Source of the DNA: Alcanivorax borkumensis SK2
GTDB lineage: Bacteria; Pseudomonadota; Gammaproteobacteria; Pseudomonadales; Alcanivoracaceae
Length of the DNA stretch: 64,000 bases
Assembly (NCBI RefSeq): GCF_000009365.1
Contig: NC_008260.1
Span: 2,513,001-2,577,000, forward strand
Direction: 5' to 3'
Shown here: positions 1 to 9,071 of the stretch, one piece after another
How positions within the stretch are numbered: position 1 is the stretch's first letter
Layout: every line of letters starts with the position of its first letter
Notes under the pieces: generated by a model
What the model was told of the DNA's origin: nothing
Databases searched by the model: none
The model's input: only the letters and a program-made list of their open reading frames with translations
Position numbers and translations under genes: made by a program

Positions 1-408
1 GTCCTTGGTGAGCATTTCTTCGGTAATTTCGTAGCGACGGTTCTGCCCCACGTCCACCTTCTCGAACTGCTCAAAGATAGGCGCTCGCCAGTTCAAACCC
101 GGCTCCACGATACGATCGAACTTACCAAACTGCAGCACCACAGCACGTTCACGCTGGTCCACTTGAAAAAAGCCCATCAGGCCATAACCAATGGCGACAA
201 TAACCAACGCGATAACCAGCATCGGCCAAGGCGACCCTCCGCCACTGCGGCTACCACCGCCGCCGGCTTTGTTACCTTTTTTGCCGAAAACATTATTAAT
301 CTTGTCTTTCAGGTTTTTCAGGGCTTCGTCTAGGTCCGGCGGCCCCTGGTCGCCACCACCACCCCAAGGGTCCTTCGGCTTATTGCCGCCGGGTTCATTC
401 CACGCCAT
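1..408 (-). CDS. hflK: HflK, membrane protease modulator (5' part only)
   Basis: HflK forms, with HflC, the inner-membrane SPFH complex that surrounds and modulates the FtsH protease. Only the first 136 residues are present; the gene runs off the left edge. Visible are a Gly/Pro-rich cytoplasmic head (MAWNEPGGNKPKDPWGGGG), one membrane segment at about residues 61-81, then the start of the SPFH/band 7 domain (QVDQRERAVVLQFGKF, EPGLNWRAP). The ATG is the natural family start. It lies 37 bases downstream of the hflX stop, so hfq, hflX and hflK are probably co-transcribed; hflC is expected next, outside the window. Confidence 0.95.
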   Translation of the reverse strand, partial: MAWNEPGGNKPKDPWGGGGDQGPPDLDEALKNLKDKINNVFGKKGNKAGGGGSRSGGGSPWPMLVIALVIVAIGYGLMGFFQVDQRERAVVLQFGKFDRIVEPGLNWRAPIFEQFEKVDVGQNRRYEITEEMLTKD

Positions 409-445
409 GTAGATCTCCAGTCCGCCAAAGCCAAAGGGCTCCAGC

Positions 446-1819
446 CTAATGATGACTCGCGTTTGTCGAGTGTTCCGAATTGTAGGAAGGGGCGTCCTCA
501 GCTGCAACCGCAGGTGCCGGAATTACCAGCTCTTCCTCTTTTAAACCTTGTTCGCGAAGCAGGCGTTCAAAATGCACCCGATTCACATTAACACGCAGCA
601 ACATATCGCCATTGTTGCCGGTTTGCTCTTCAAGCACTTCGCCGGCTTCGTGCAAACGAGCGCGCAGACGCCCCGCTGAAGCGGGCAGCCGCACCCAGCA
701 ATCCACCCAACCAGCAGCCAACCGCTCTGCGATCGCGTCAAACAGCAGATCGAACCCATCGCCAGTTTGCGCAGAAACCCACACTCGCCAAGGCTGGCCG
801 TGTTCATCACGCTCCAGTCGGGGAGGCTGGTCCAGATTATCGACCTTGTTATAAACATGCAGCACCGGTAGCTTATCGCCACCAATTTCTTCCAGCACCT
901 CATTCACAGCAACCACATTATTGTCCCGCTCTTCCGCACTACAGTCAGTCACGTGCAGCAACAGGTTAGCGTTCACGGTTTCTTCAAGCGTGGCTCGAAA
1001 TGCCTGCACCAACCGGTGCGGCAAATGCCGGATAAAACCCACGGTATCTGCCAAAATGGCCGGCCCTACACCCGGCACTTTTACTTTGCGCAACGTCGGG
1101 TCCAAGGTAGCAAACAATTGGTCTGCCACATACACATCACCCGTAGTAATGGCATTGAACAGGGTCGACTTGCCCGCATTGGTATAACCTACCAGAGAAA
1201 TTAGCGGAGTTTCCGACCGTTGCCGGGCGCGACGCCCTTGAGCGCGCTGCTTACGCACTTTTTCCAATCGCGATTCGATTCCGCGAATACGATCACGCAA
1301 TAAACGGCGATCCGTTTCCAGTTGTGTCTCACCAGGGCCGCGCAGGCCAATACCGCCTTTTTGACGCTCCAGGTGGGTCCAGCCTCTCACCAACCGAGAT
1401 GACAAGTGGCGAAGTTGCGCCAACTCCACCTGCAAGCGCCCTTCATGGGTTCGAGCCCGCTGAGCAAAGATATCCAGAATCAAACCGGTGCGGTCCAGCA
1501 CCCTGCATTTCACTACCCGTTCCAGATTACGTTCCTGACCCGGACTAAGGGCATGATTAAACAGCACCACATCAGCCTGGTGCTCACTTACCATGGCCGC
1601 CAATTCATCGGTTTTTCCAGTGCCGATAAATAATGCTGGATCAGGCCGGTCTCGTTTGCCCGTCAGCTGGATAACAGGCAGGACACCGCTGGAGGTCACC
1701 AAATGATGGAATTCATCCAGATCTTCACGCCCCATAGCATCAGGCAGCTCCAGATGAACCAAAATAGCGCGCTCGCCGGCTTCGGTGCGTGTTTGTTCTG
1801 TACGATCAAATAAGTCCAT
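446..1819 (-). CDS. hflX: GTPase HflX
   Basis: Ribosome-associated GTPase of the Obg-HflX superfamily that splits stalled or stress-damaged 70S ribosomes. 457 residues from the chosen ATG. The HflX N-terminal domain comes first, then a basic coiled linker, then the G domain with G1 GYTNAGKSTLFN, G3 DTVGFIRHLP and G4 NKVD. The open frame extends 39 codons further upstream, but that part is unlike the family, whereas MDLFDRTEQTRTEAGERA leads directly into the conserved ILVHLEL strand. No strong ribosome site precedes the ATG, so the exact start is less certain than the gene. It lies between hfq and hflK on the same strand. Confidence 0.94.
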   Translation of the reverse strand: MDLFDRTEQTRTEAGERAILVHLELPDAMGREDLDEFHHLVTSSGVLPVIQLTGKRDRPDPALFIGTGKTDELAAMVSEHQADVVLFNHALSPGQERNLERVVKCRVLDRTGLILDIFAQRARTHEGRLQVELAQLRHLSSRLVRGWTHLERQKGGIGLRGPGETQLETDRRLLRDRIRGIESRLEKVRKQRAQGRRARQRSETPLISLVGYTNAGKSTLFNAITTGDVYVADQLFATLDPTLRKVKVPGVGPAILADTVGFIRHLPHRLVQAFRATLEETVNANLLLHVTDCSAEERDNNVVAVNEVLEEIGGDKLPVLHVYNKVDNLDQPPRLERDEHGQPWRVWVSAQTGDGFDLLFDAIAERLAAGWVDCWVRLPASAGRLRARLHEAGEVLEEQTGNNGDMLLRVNVNRVHFERLLREQGLKEEELVIPAPAVAAEDAPSYNSEHSTNASHH

Positions 1820-1950
1820 AGGATGCGGATATGGGGACAGGTACCCCCAGTTTAAACCAGGAAGGTGGTGGAAAGGCAGGAAATGCATCGTGTTCTTCTT
1901 GGATGAGAAAGAACAACATGATTCTAGCCATCTCACTGCTTATACAAGCG

Positions 1951-1980
1951 TCCAGCCCCTCCCAAAGGATAGGGGCTGGA
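1951..1980 (-). other. Hairpin in the hfq-hflX spacer
   Basis: Perfect 10-bp inverted repeat (TCCAGCCCCT / AGGGGCTGGA) with a 10-base loop. It has no T-run on either side, so it is not a classical intrinsic terminator. It could be a pausing, processing or RNA-stability element between hfq and hflX. Confidence 0.6.
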
Positions 1981-2009
1981 ATCGGTCACTAAACCACGCA
2001 GCACGAGTG

Positions 2010-2036
2010 GCTGACGTAACATTTCAATACGTCAGC
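2010..2036 (-). other. Second hairpin in the hfq-hflX spacer
   Basis: Perfect 8-bp inverted repeat (GCTGACGT / ACGTCAGC) around an 11-base loop, about 75 bases past the hfq stop. It lacks a U-tract. With the hairpin at 1951-1980 it makes a structured spacer that may partly separate hfq from hflX expression. Confidence 0.5.
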
Positions 2037-2110
2037 TAAAGAAGACAGAGCACAACGCACAGAGCCACCCGAAGGCAGCCCTGTATAATGAAGCGAATAA
2101 AACAAACAGG

Positions 2111-2392
2111 TTACTGGTTGCCGTACCCTTCATCGGCAGCTGGCGCAGCAGTAGCACCCGCAGCCATAGCCGGGTTGCCCGTTGCGCGCGGATTGCGGGC
2201 CGGAACCACGGTAGAAATAGCGTGTTTGTATACCATTTGGCTTACTGCATTTTTCAACAGCACGACATATTGGTCAAAAGATTCAATTTGACCCTGCAGC
2301 TTTATCCCATTTACCAGGAAAATAGAAACCGGAATACGCTCTTTACGCAGCGCGTTCAGGAAAGGGTCTTGTAGCGAGTGCCCCTTTGACAT
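2111..2392 (-). CDS. hfq: RNA chaperone Hfq
   Basis: Sm-like hexameric RNA chaperone that pairs small RNAs with mRNAs. 93 residues; the start [20 protein letters not shown] is canonical. The Sm1 region ([25 protein letters not shown]) and the Sm2 motif (YKHAIST) are intact. The tail is short, Ala/Gly-rich and disordered, ending GYGNQ. A good ribosome site (AAGGAG) sits 7 bases before the ATG. It lies downstream of miaA and upstream of hflX, the usual gammaproteobacterial order. The upstream codons that keep the frame open (MRRHRADC...) are not part of the family. Confidence 0.98.
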   Translation of the reverse strand: MSKGHSLQDPFLNALRKERIPVSIFLVNGIKLQGQIESFDQYVVLLKNAVSQMVYKHAISTVVPARNPRATGNPAMAAGATAAPAADEGYGNQ

Positions 2393-2607
2393 GGTAGATC
2401 TCCTTGAAATAACAGTAAAAAGTAGCGCCCAACACTTCGGGCAATCAGCGCGATGCCGCCGCAAAGCCGTGCCTAATCAAGCACAGCTTCAACCCAGTGT
2501 GCCACCGGGCCAATTTTGTCAACAGTCAGCATAAAAGGTTCCGAATCCCGCCCCATCCATAGCCGCGACACCTTCCCAGCAATGCCACAGACCTATGCAG
2601 TCATTGC

Positions 2608-2634
2608 ATTATAAACTAAAACGCATGCTTTCAG
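2608..2634 (-). promoter_or_regulatory. Possible sigma-70 promoter for hfq
   Basis: On the minus strand CTGAAA (2629-2634) is followed after 15 bases by a perfect TATAAT (2608-2613). It lies just past the miaA stop codon and would give a leader of about 210 bases before hfq. The short spacer and imperfect -35 make this tentative. Confidence 0.4.
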
Positions 2635-2636
2635 AG

Positions 2637-3623
2637 CTAACTAAACACAGATTTACAGTTCTTCGCAAGCAATCCAAACAGAGCGTCTCGTTGTGACCGA
2701 TCATTACTGTCGAACCACTGTAGTTCCGGCCATTTCCTCAACCAGGTAAACTGCCGTTTAGCCAATTGCCGGGTGGCAATAATGCCCCGCTCCACCATGC
2801 TATCGTAGCCGTACATACCATCCAGATATTCCCACATCTGGCGATATCCCACGGCCCTAATACCGGGTAAATCTGCATTCAATTGGGGCTGCTGTCGCAA
2901 CGCCTCTACTTCCTCCTGCAAACCGGAATTCAGCATTGCGCGAAACCTTAATGCAATCTGTTCATGGAGCCAGGCTCTATCCTGCGGCGCTAGGGCCGTG
3001 CTGAGCACAGGATAGGGCAATCCGCTGAACTGACTTAATCCATCCCGGCTCTTTGTTAGCGTTTTATCATGCTCCGCATGAAACGCAGCCAACGGTCTGC
3101 CGGTTAGACGAAAGACCTCTAGCGCCCTCTGTAACCGCTGCTTATCCGTGGGCTTGAGCCGCGCCGCGGTGACCGGGTCCACCTCAGCCAGCGCCTGATG
3201 CACCGCCGGCCAGCCCTGCGCATCGGCCAGTGCTGCAATCTCGGCACGCACCACCGGATCCGCTTCCGGCAACGGAGCCAACCCCTCCACTAAGGCTTTG
3301 AAATACAGCACCGTGCCACCCACCAACAACGGCAATTTGCCGTTGTTGTGGATCTGTTCAATGTGCTTGAGCGCATCGGCGCGAAAATCCGCAGCGGAAT
3401 AGGGCTCGGTAAGATCACGAAAACCCAGCAACCGGTGTGGCGCCAATGCCAGCTCTTCTTCAGTGGGGCGCGCCGCACCAATATTCAAGCCCTTATACAC
3501 CAACGCCGAATCCACATTGATAATTTCGATGGGTAGCGTCTGCGCCGCCTCAATCGCCAACGCGGTTTTACCGGAGCAGGTGGGCCCCATGAGCAATAAA
3601 ATAGGCAGAGACGCTTCAGGCAT
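2637..3623 (-). CDS. miaA: tRNA dimethylallyltransferase MiaA
   Basis: Transfers a dimethylallyl group to N6 of adenosine 37 in tRNAs that read UNN codons, the first step to ms2i6A. The N-terminal P-loop [11 protein letters not shown], the substrate region [18 protein letters not shown] and the family segment [18 protein letters not shown] are all present. About 328 residues, normal for the family. A GTG immediately before the ATG (3626) is an alternative start; neither has a clear ribosome site. The gene lies 70 bases after mutL on the same strand and is probably co-transcribed with it. Confidence 0.96.
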
Positions 3624-3696
3624 CACGCTGACACGCGAAAGACCGCGTGCCCTCCACGTGTTGCCTGCTTGGGTGTCGCGTGCAAGCGGTCATGGT

Positions 3697-5565
3697 TCAT
3701 TGCCCCCGCATGAACAGTCGATCCAGATCCTTAATACTCATCTGGGTCCAGGTGGGCCGGCCATGGTTGCATTGGCCGGAACGCTCAGTGGCTTCCATAT
3801 CACGCAACAGCGCGTTCATTTCTGCAATGGTGAGGCGGCGATTGGCACGCACACTGCCGTGGCAGGCCATAGTAGACAGCAGCTCATCGAGCTTTTGCGC
3901 AATGCGTTCGCTGCTGCCTTCGGCCAGCAGGTCCGATAGCACATCTCGCACCATGGATTCGCTGTCGCCATTACGAAGAAGGGCCGGCACTTCGCGCACC
4001 ACCAGAGTCTCCGGCCCAGCACGCTGAACCACAAACCCCAGCCTGGAAAAGACCTCCGGCTGCTGCTCAGCAAAGTCCGCCTCCCGGGATGACACCGCCA
4101 GCGACACCGGCACTAGCAACGGCTGGCTACGCACCTTGTCTTCCGCCCAGCTCTGCTTGAGCCGTTCGTAGGTAATCCGTTCGTGGGCGGCGTGCATATC
4201 CACCACCACCATCCCTTGCTCGTTCTCCGCCAAAATAAAAATGCCGTGCAATTGCGCCACCGCATACCCTAATGGCGGTACCGTTTCATTTTCGTTGGCC
4301 GGCGGCATTACCGCCGGCGCCGACTCACCTACATGCCCACGGACCAACGCCCCATAAGCATCCGCCTGACGTGCGCCCTGGCCATAGCCGAACACGCCTC
4401 CCCCCGTGGAAGGATAAGCCTGCCCGGGAGGATGAGACAGGGAGCCCCCCGAGCCCGTCGGCGAAGTCAGCGACATATTACCCTGGCTCGGCGCCATGGC
4501 TGCATCCATCCCTGCAGCTGGCCCGCCTTCATCGGCCACTGAACCCGCCAGTTCCTGGCCGGGCCGCACCCCGGCAATGACACGGTGCAGCGAGCTATAC
4601 AAGAAACCATGCACCATGCGCTGCTCGCGGAAACGCACTTCGTGCTTGGTGGGGTGAACATTCACATCCACCATGGCCGGATCCAGTTCCAGAAACAGCA
4701 CATAGGCTGGATGGCGGCCATGATAAAGCACATCCGAGTAAGCCTGACGCACCGCATGGCTAACCACCTTGTCCCGGATGACCCGACCATTTACATAGAA
4801 ATACTGTAGGTCCGCCTGGGACCGGGAAAAAGTGGGCAGCCCCATCCAGCCATGCAGCCGCAAACCATCACGCTCCACATCCACCGGTACCGCCTGCTCA
4901 ATGAAGCCCTTGCCACACAGCTTGGCCACCCGCGCTGCCCGCAAAGTGTCATCCAACCCAGCAGGCAGCTGGTGAATCACTTTCTGGTTATGGGTAAGAC
5001 GAAAAGCGGTATTGAATTCGCTCAGGGCAATGCGCCGGAACACCTCTTCGAGATGATTGAATTCCGTTTTTTCGGTGCGCAGGAAACGACGCCGCGCCGG
5101 AGTATTGAAGAACAAATCGCGCATGGTGACGGTGGTGCCACGGGGATGCCCTGCCGGCGATACTGACGGCGCCATATCACGCCCCTCCACGGTCACCTGC
5201 CAACCTTCCGGCTCCCCCTCCACATTACTGGCCAGACTCAACCGGGAGACAGAACTGATCGCCGCCAGAGCCTCACCGCGAAACCCCAACGTGCCAATGG
5301 CTTCCAGATCATCAAGCCCCCGGATTTTGCTGGTGGCATGGCGCGACAGAGCCAGCGGTAAATCATCGCGCTCGATGCCACTGCCGTTGTCGCGTACCCG
5401 CAGCAGTTTCACCCCGCCCTGCTCCACATCCACACTGATGGATTCCGAGCCAGCGTCCAGCGCATTCTCCAGCAGCTCTTTGAGCACAGACGCGGGGCGC
5501 TCAACCACTTCACCGGCGGCAATCTGGTTAGCAAGGCGGGAATCAAGCAGCTGAATTTTGGACAA
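3697..5565 (-). CDS. mutL: DNA mismatch repair protein MutL
   Basis: 622 residues. The N-terminal GHKL ATPase has the metal/ATP residues in LLENALDAG (about 31-39), DNGSGIE (59-65) and GFRGEAL (94-100). A Gly/Ser/Pro-rich linker covers about 335-430. The C-terminal dimerisation domain contains [12 protein letters not shown] at 456-467, which fits the D-x-H-A-x2-E-x4-E endonuclease motif, together with ACHGS and CNHGRPT. This MutL therefore looks like the nicking type found in Pseudomonas rather than the MutH-dependent E. coli type. The start codon is TTG, placed by the AAAGGGTG ribosome site and the canonical [23 protein letters not shown] beginning. Confidence 0.97.
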   Translation of the reverse strand: MSKIQLLDSRLANQIAAGEVVERPASVLKELLENALDAGSESISVDVEQGGVKLLRVRDNGSGIERDDLPLALSRHATSKIRGLDDLEAIGTLGFRGEALAAISSVSRLSLASNVEGEPEGWQVTVEGRDMAPSVSPAGHPRGTTVTMRDLFFNTPARRRFLRTEKTEFNHLEEVFRRIALSEFNTAFRLTHNQKVIHQLPAGLDDTLRAARVAKLCGKGFIEQAVPVDVERDGLRLHGWMGLPTFSRSQADLQYFYVNGRVIRDKVVSHAVRQAYSDVLYHGRHPAYVLFLELDPAMVDVNVHPTKHEVRFREQRMVHGFLYSSLHRVIAGVRPGQELAGSVADEGGPAAGMDAAMAPSQGNMSLTSPTGSGGSLSHPPGQAYPSTGGGVFGYGQGARQADAYGALVRGHVGESAPAVMPPANENETVPPLGYAVAQLHGIFILAENEQGMVVVDMHAAHERITYERLKQSWAEDKVRSQPLLVPVSLAVSSREADFAEQQPEVFSRLGFVVQRAGPETLVVREVPALLRNGDSESMVRDVLSDLLAEGSSERIAQKLDELLSTMACHGSVRANRRLTIAEMNALLRDMEATERSGQCNHGRPTWTQMSIKDLDRLFMRGQ

Positions 5566-5663
5566 AACACACCCTTTAGGAAATTATCTGACCCGCCACA
5601 CCGCACCCAGCACGTTTGGAAATTAGCGTGCCAGCATGGCGCGTATTGCGTGCAAGCGGAATG

Positions 5664-7019
5664 TCACGAACGGGGAATTTTCAGTACCTGGCCGACCATA
5701 ATGCGATCGCCATCCATGCCGTTAGCCGAACGAATCGACTGCTCAGAAACACTGTACTGCCGAGCAATTTCCGACAGTGTATCACCGGGCTGAATTCGAT
5801 ACTCATCGCCCTGCTCCCGTCGTTGAGCGGCATACCAGCTATTAGGTGCTGGATGGCTACGAAAATAGGCATCAATCCCTTTGACCACTGAACGAGCCAG
5901 CTTGGTCTGGTGAGCTGAAGAGCGCAAATTACGCTCTTCAGTGGGGTTGGAAATAAACCCGGTTTCCACCAGGATCGACACCATTTCCGGCTCTTTAAGC
6001 ACCGCAAAACCTGCCTGCTCCACCTTGTCGCGGTTACCATGCAGCTTGGTGACTTTACCCATTTCCAACAGCACCTGCCGGCCAAGATAAAGACTGCCGG
6101 CCATAGAACCGTTCATCTGCAGATCCGCCAGCACACTGTAGAGCGAGCTGTCGTCTTTCTCTTCTTCATACACCCCGGCCACGCGGTCCGACTCGTTGGC
6201 TATTTTGGCCAGATAGCGGGCCCGAGCACTGGTGGCCCCCCGGTTGGACAGGGCAAATACCGAAGCGCCATTGGCGCGGGCATCGGTGAAAGCATCCGCG
6301 TGAATAGAAACGAACACATCCGCCCCGTGCTTTTCCCGGGCAATTTTGCGGCGCTCCACCAGCGGCACATAGTAATCGCCATCACGCACCATCACCGCCC
6401 GCATGCCGGCTTTCTCATTCACCATCGCCTCTAGCTTTTTGGCAATCTGCAGCACAATGGTTTTTTCATAGGCCCCACTGGGCCCGCGTGCACCGGGGTC
6501 TTCCCCACCATGGCCGGCATCAATGGCCACAACCATTAATCGCTGGGCTTTGGGCTCAGCCGACTTTTTCGACTTTTCCGGCGTTGGCTTACTATCGTTA
6601 GCGGTCGCAGTGGTGAGCTCTTTATCGAACAGGTCAACCACCAAGCGCCAGCCATGGGGCTCAATGGGTTTCAGCAGGTTAGTACGGGTGCGCACGGACT
6701 CGTTCATGTCCAGCACCACTCGGGTTTTATCAGTGTGTTTGCCGACCCGGATATTGGCAATCGGGCTGCTGGCGTAGTCCAGCGTTTTCACATCAAAATC
6801 CAGAGCGGCGTTCTGCAGATCCAACACAATACGATCCGGGTTGGCCAGCTTGTCGAGCTTGTGGTCCACCGGGCCGGGCAGATCGAATACGATCCGAGTG
6901 TGATCCGGAGCCCGGTGCAGGCGTACGGAATCAATCGTGGTCTGGGCAAACACCAGTGAGCTCCAGCACAAAGCCAACAGAGAAAGAAAAGCTACCGCTA
7001 CAGTTTTCCGCATTGTCAT
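5664..7019 (-). CDS. amiC: N-acetylmuramoyl-L-alanine amidase with AMIN and LysM domains
   Basis: Periplasmic zinc amidase that cleaves the amide between MurNAc and the stem peptide during septum splitting. 451 residues: signal peptide (about 1-25, ending SSLVFAQ), AMIN domain (about 28-130), Amidase_3 catalytic domain (about 160-380) with zinc ligands in DAGHGGEDPGA and SIHADAF and the catalytic region VETGFISN, and one C-terminal LysM (YRIQPGDTLSEIARQYSVS...). The layout matches Pseudomonas AmiB, so amiB is an equally fair symbol. ATG at 7019, with a second ATG two codons on. It starts 6 bases after tsaE ends. Confidence 0.93.
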   Translation of the reverse strand: MTMRKTVAVAFLSLLALCWSSLVFAQTTIDSVRLHRAPDHTRIVFDLPGPVDHKLDKLANPDRIVLDLQNAALDFDVKTLDYASSPIANIRVGKHTDKTRVVLDMNESVRTRTNLLKPIEPHGWRLVVDLFDKELTTATANDSKPTPEKSKKSAEPKAQRLMVVAIDAGHGGEDPGARGPSGAYEKTIVLQIAKKLEAMVNEKAGMRAVMVRDGDYYVPLVERRKIAREKHGADVFVSIHADAFTDARANGASVFALSNRGATSARARYLAKIANESDRVAGVYEEEKDDSSLYSVLADLQMNGSMAGSLYLGRQVLLEMGKVTKLHGNRDKVEQAGFAVLKEPEMVSILVETGFISNPTEERNLRSSAHQTKLARSVVKGIDAYFRSHPAPNSWYAAQRREQGDEYRIQPGDTLSEIARQYSVSEQSIRSANGMDGDRIMVGQVLKIPRS

Positions 7020-7025
7020 AGGCGT

Positions 7026-7454
7026 TTAATCGCTACCCCATTCCAGGGTCGCTTTTCGTCCGTGGCCATTCACGGCCAGTGTAATGGTCAAATCCGGTGC
7101 TGGCACCACGCCTGCTCCGCGTTCCGGCCACTCCAACAGACACAGCGAGCCAGCATCGAAATACTCCCGTACGCCGATCAACTCCAGTTCTTCCGGATCC
7201 GACAGACGATACAGGTCAAAGTGATAGATATGGACGCCCCGAATCTCATAGGGTTCCACAATAGTATACGTCGGACTCTTTACCGCTCCGTTATGCCCCA
7301 GGCCACGGAGGATACCGCGAACCAGGGTGGTTTTCCCCGCCCCGAGATCGCCTTCAAGATAAACGCAGCCGCCCGCCGCCAAGCGGTGGCCCAATTCAGC
7401 CCCCAGTGCCAGCGTTGCCGCCTCATCCGCTAATGCGTAGCACTCCACACTCAT
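7026..7454 (-). CDS. tsaE: tRNA t6A biosynthesis ATPase TsaE
   Basis: ATPase that supports the TsaB-TsaD-TsaE complex making N6-threonylcarbamoyladenosine in tRNA. 142 residues. The P-loop reads GDLGAGKTTLVRG, followed by SPTYTIVEPY and HFDLYRL and a C-terminal LLEWPERG, all typical. The start ATG at 7454 overlaps the nnr stop in an ATGA tetranucleotide, indicating translational coupling. The open frame upstream of this ATG lies inside nnr and is discarded. Confidence 0.96.
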   Translation of the reverse strand: MSVECYALADEAATLALGAELGHRLAAGGCVYLEGDLGAGKTTLVRGILRGLGHNGAVKSPTYTIVEPYEIRGVHIYHFDLYRLSDPEELELIGVREYFDAGSLCLLEWPERGAGVVPAPDLTITLAVNGHGRKATLEWGSD

Positions 7455-8971
7455 TGGCGACCGACTCCTTGCGGCAATCCATAATTCAATTGTTGGCGCA
7501 GGGCCGGGAGCAAATCGGTGGCTAGCAAGCCCCTCTGACCCTGCGCTGCTGCACAACCATCGGCTGCCCGGGCGTGCACCATAGCCCCTAGCCGAGCCGC
7601 ATCAAACCCACTCAGCCCCTGGGCACGCAGGGCTGCGATTACGCCAGTCAACACATCCCCCATGCCTCCAGAGGCCATACCCGGATTACCATCGCGAATC
7701 AGTGCCCGGCCCAGCCCCGCGGCCGAGTCACCCTGCACCAAGGTCCCCAACCCCTTAAGCAGCACGGTGCCACCATAGCGGGCGCAAAGGCTTTCCAGCG
7801 CGGCAAAACGATCTTGCTGAATCTCTGCGGCGGTGACGCCCAACAGGCGGCCCGCTTCGCCCGGATGCGGGGTAAGCACCCAGTCTGCAGTGCCAATATC
7901 GGGCTGGCCGGCGATCAGGTTCAATGCATCCGCATCTACCACCAACGGCTTGCCTGCCGACAGTGCCGCCGCCAGCAACTCCCGGCCCCAAGCGTCGCGG
8001 CCCAGCCCCGGCCCAATGGCGATCACCGTGGCCGCGTCCATTAACTCGATGGCCTCTTGTGCCTGATCCACCCCGCGCACCATAATTTCCGGTTGCCGAA
8101 TCAGCGCCACCGCCACATGGGCCGGGCGGGTAATCAGCGTCACCTTGCCCGCGCCGCAGCGCGCCGCAGCCTGGGCACTCATAACCGGGGCGCCAGCAAA
8201 ACCGTGATCGCCACCCATCACCAACACATGGCCATAATCGCCCTTGTGGCCATCCACTCGGCGGGCCGGCAGGCACTGCTGCAATAGTTCAGCAGACGGA
8301 CTCACACTGTCCGGTTGCACTTGAGCATAAATATTCCGGCTCACCTGCAGGTCAAAAAAACGCAGCACACCGCAATGCAAAGGGCCTTCGCCGGTGAGTA
8401 GGCCACGCTTGAGACCTATAAAGGTACAGGTCATTTCAGCCTGCAACACCGCGCCCAGGGGCATGCCGCTATCGGCACTCAACCCAGAAGGAACGTCCAA
8501 CGCCATCACGGGAATCGACAAGGCATTCAGGGCACGTAACAACATCGCCACATCATCACGCAGCGGGCCTTTGAGACCAGTACCCAGCAGGCCATCTACC
8601 AACAGATCCGCCCCATGCGGCAAGGCGTCGGCGGTGAGCGCCTGCATGGGAACGCCCGCCTCTTGGCAGCGCTGAGCCATGGTCAGGGCATCGCCCTTGA
8701 GCTGATCCGGCGCAGAGGTAAACCATATCTGCGGTTGCAGGCCAGCCTCTGCGGCCAGCCGAGCCACCACATAACCATCACCACCGTTATTGCCGCCGCC
8801 ACACAATACCGCCAATGTGCTCACTTGCGGCCAGCGTTCGCATAGGGCATCGAACGCCGCTTGCCCTGCTCGCTCCATCAAGTCGGCACCCGGGGTGCCG
8901 GCAGCAATGGCTAGGCGATCCAATTCGCGGGTTTGCGCCGCGGTGTATAAAGCAGCAGGTAGCTCAGTCAC
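7451..8971 (-). CDS. nnr: Bifunctional NAD(P)H-hydrate epimerase / ADP-dependent dehydratase
   Basis: Repairs damaged NAD(P)H hydrates: the N-terminal YjeF_N domain (about 1-215) epimerises the R form and the C-terminal carbohydrate-kinase-like domain (about 225-500) dehydrates the S form. Visible motifs are CGGGNNGGDGYVVAR in the epimerase, and in the dehydratase GGDHGFAGAPVMSAQAAARC, VVDADALNLI and the anion-hole region GNPGMASGGMGDVLTG. 506 residues, full length. The start is GTG with an AAGGA ribosome site. It is divergent from queG and heads the run nnr-tsaE-amiC-mutL-miaA-hfq. Confidence 0.96.
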   Translation of the reverse strand: MTELPAALYTAAQTRELDRLAIAAGTPGADLMERAGQAAFDALCERWPQVSTLAVLCGGGNNGGDGYVVARLAAEAGLQPQIWFTSAPDQLKGDALTMAQRCQEAGVPMQALTADALPHGADLLVDGLLGTGLKGPLRDDVAMLLRALNALSIPVMALDVPSGLSADSGMPLGAVLQAEMTCTFIGLKRGLLTGEGPLHCGVLRFFDLQVSRNIYAQVQPDSVSPSAELLQQCLPARRVDGHKGDYGHVLVMGGDHGFAGAPVMSAQAAARCGAGKVTLITRPAHVAVALIRQPEIMVRGVDQAQEAIELMDAATVIAIGPGLGRDAWGRELLAAALSAGKPLVVDADALNLIAGQPDIGTADWVLTPHPGEAGRLLGVTAAEIQQDRFAALESLCARYGGTVLLKGLGTLVQGDSAAGLGRALIRDGNPGMASGGMGDVLTGVIAALRAQGLSGFDAARLGAMVHARAADGCAAAQGQRGLLATDLLPALRQQLNYGLPQGVGRQ

Positions 8972-9071
8972 CTGTTATCCTTCGCGTTATTAAGGGCGCC
9001 TCGGTATTCCCGGAGCGCTGCAACACAGTTCCCGCCATTATACGCACGAGAGCCGGCTGCCCCGAAACGTC

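Noticed and set aside
1820..1936. N-terminal extension of HflX
   Set aside because: The added 39 residues do not resemble the family; the ATG at 1819 fits better.
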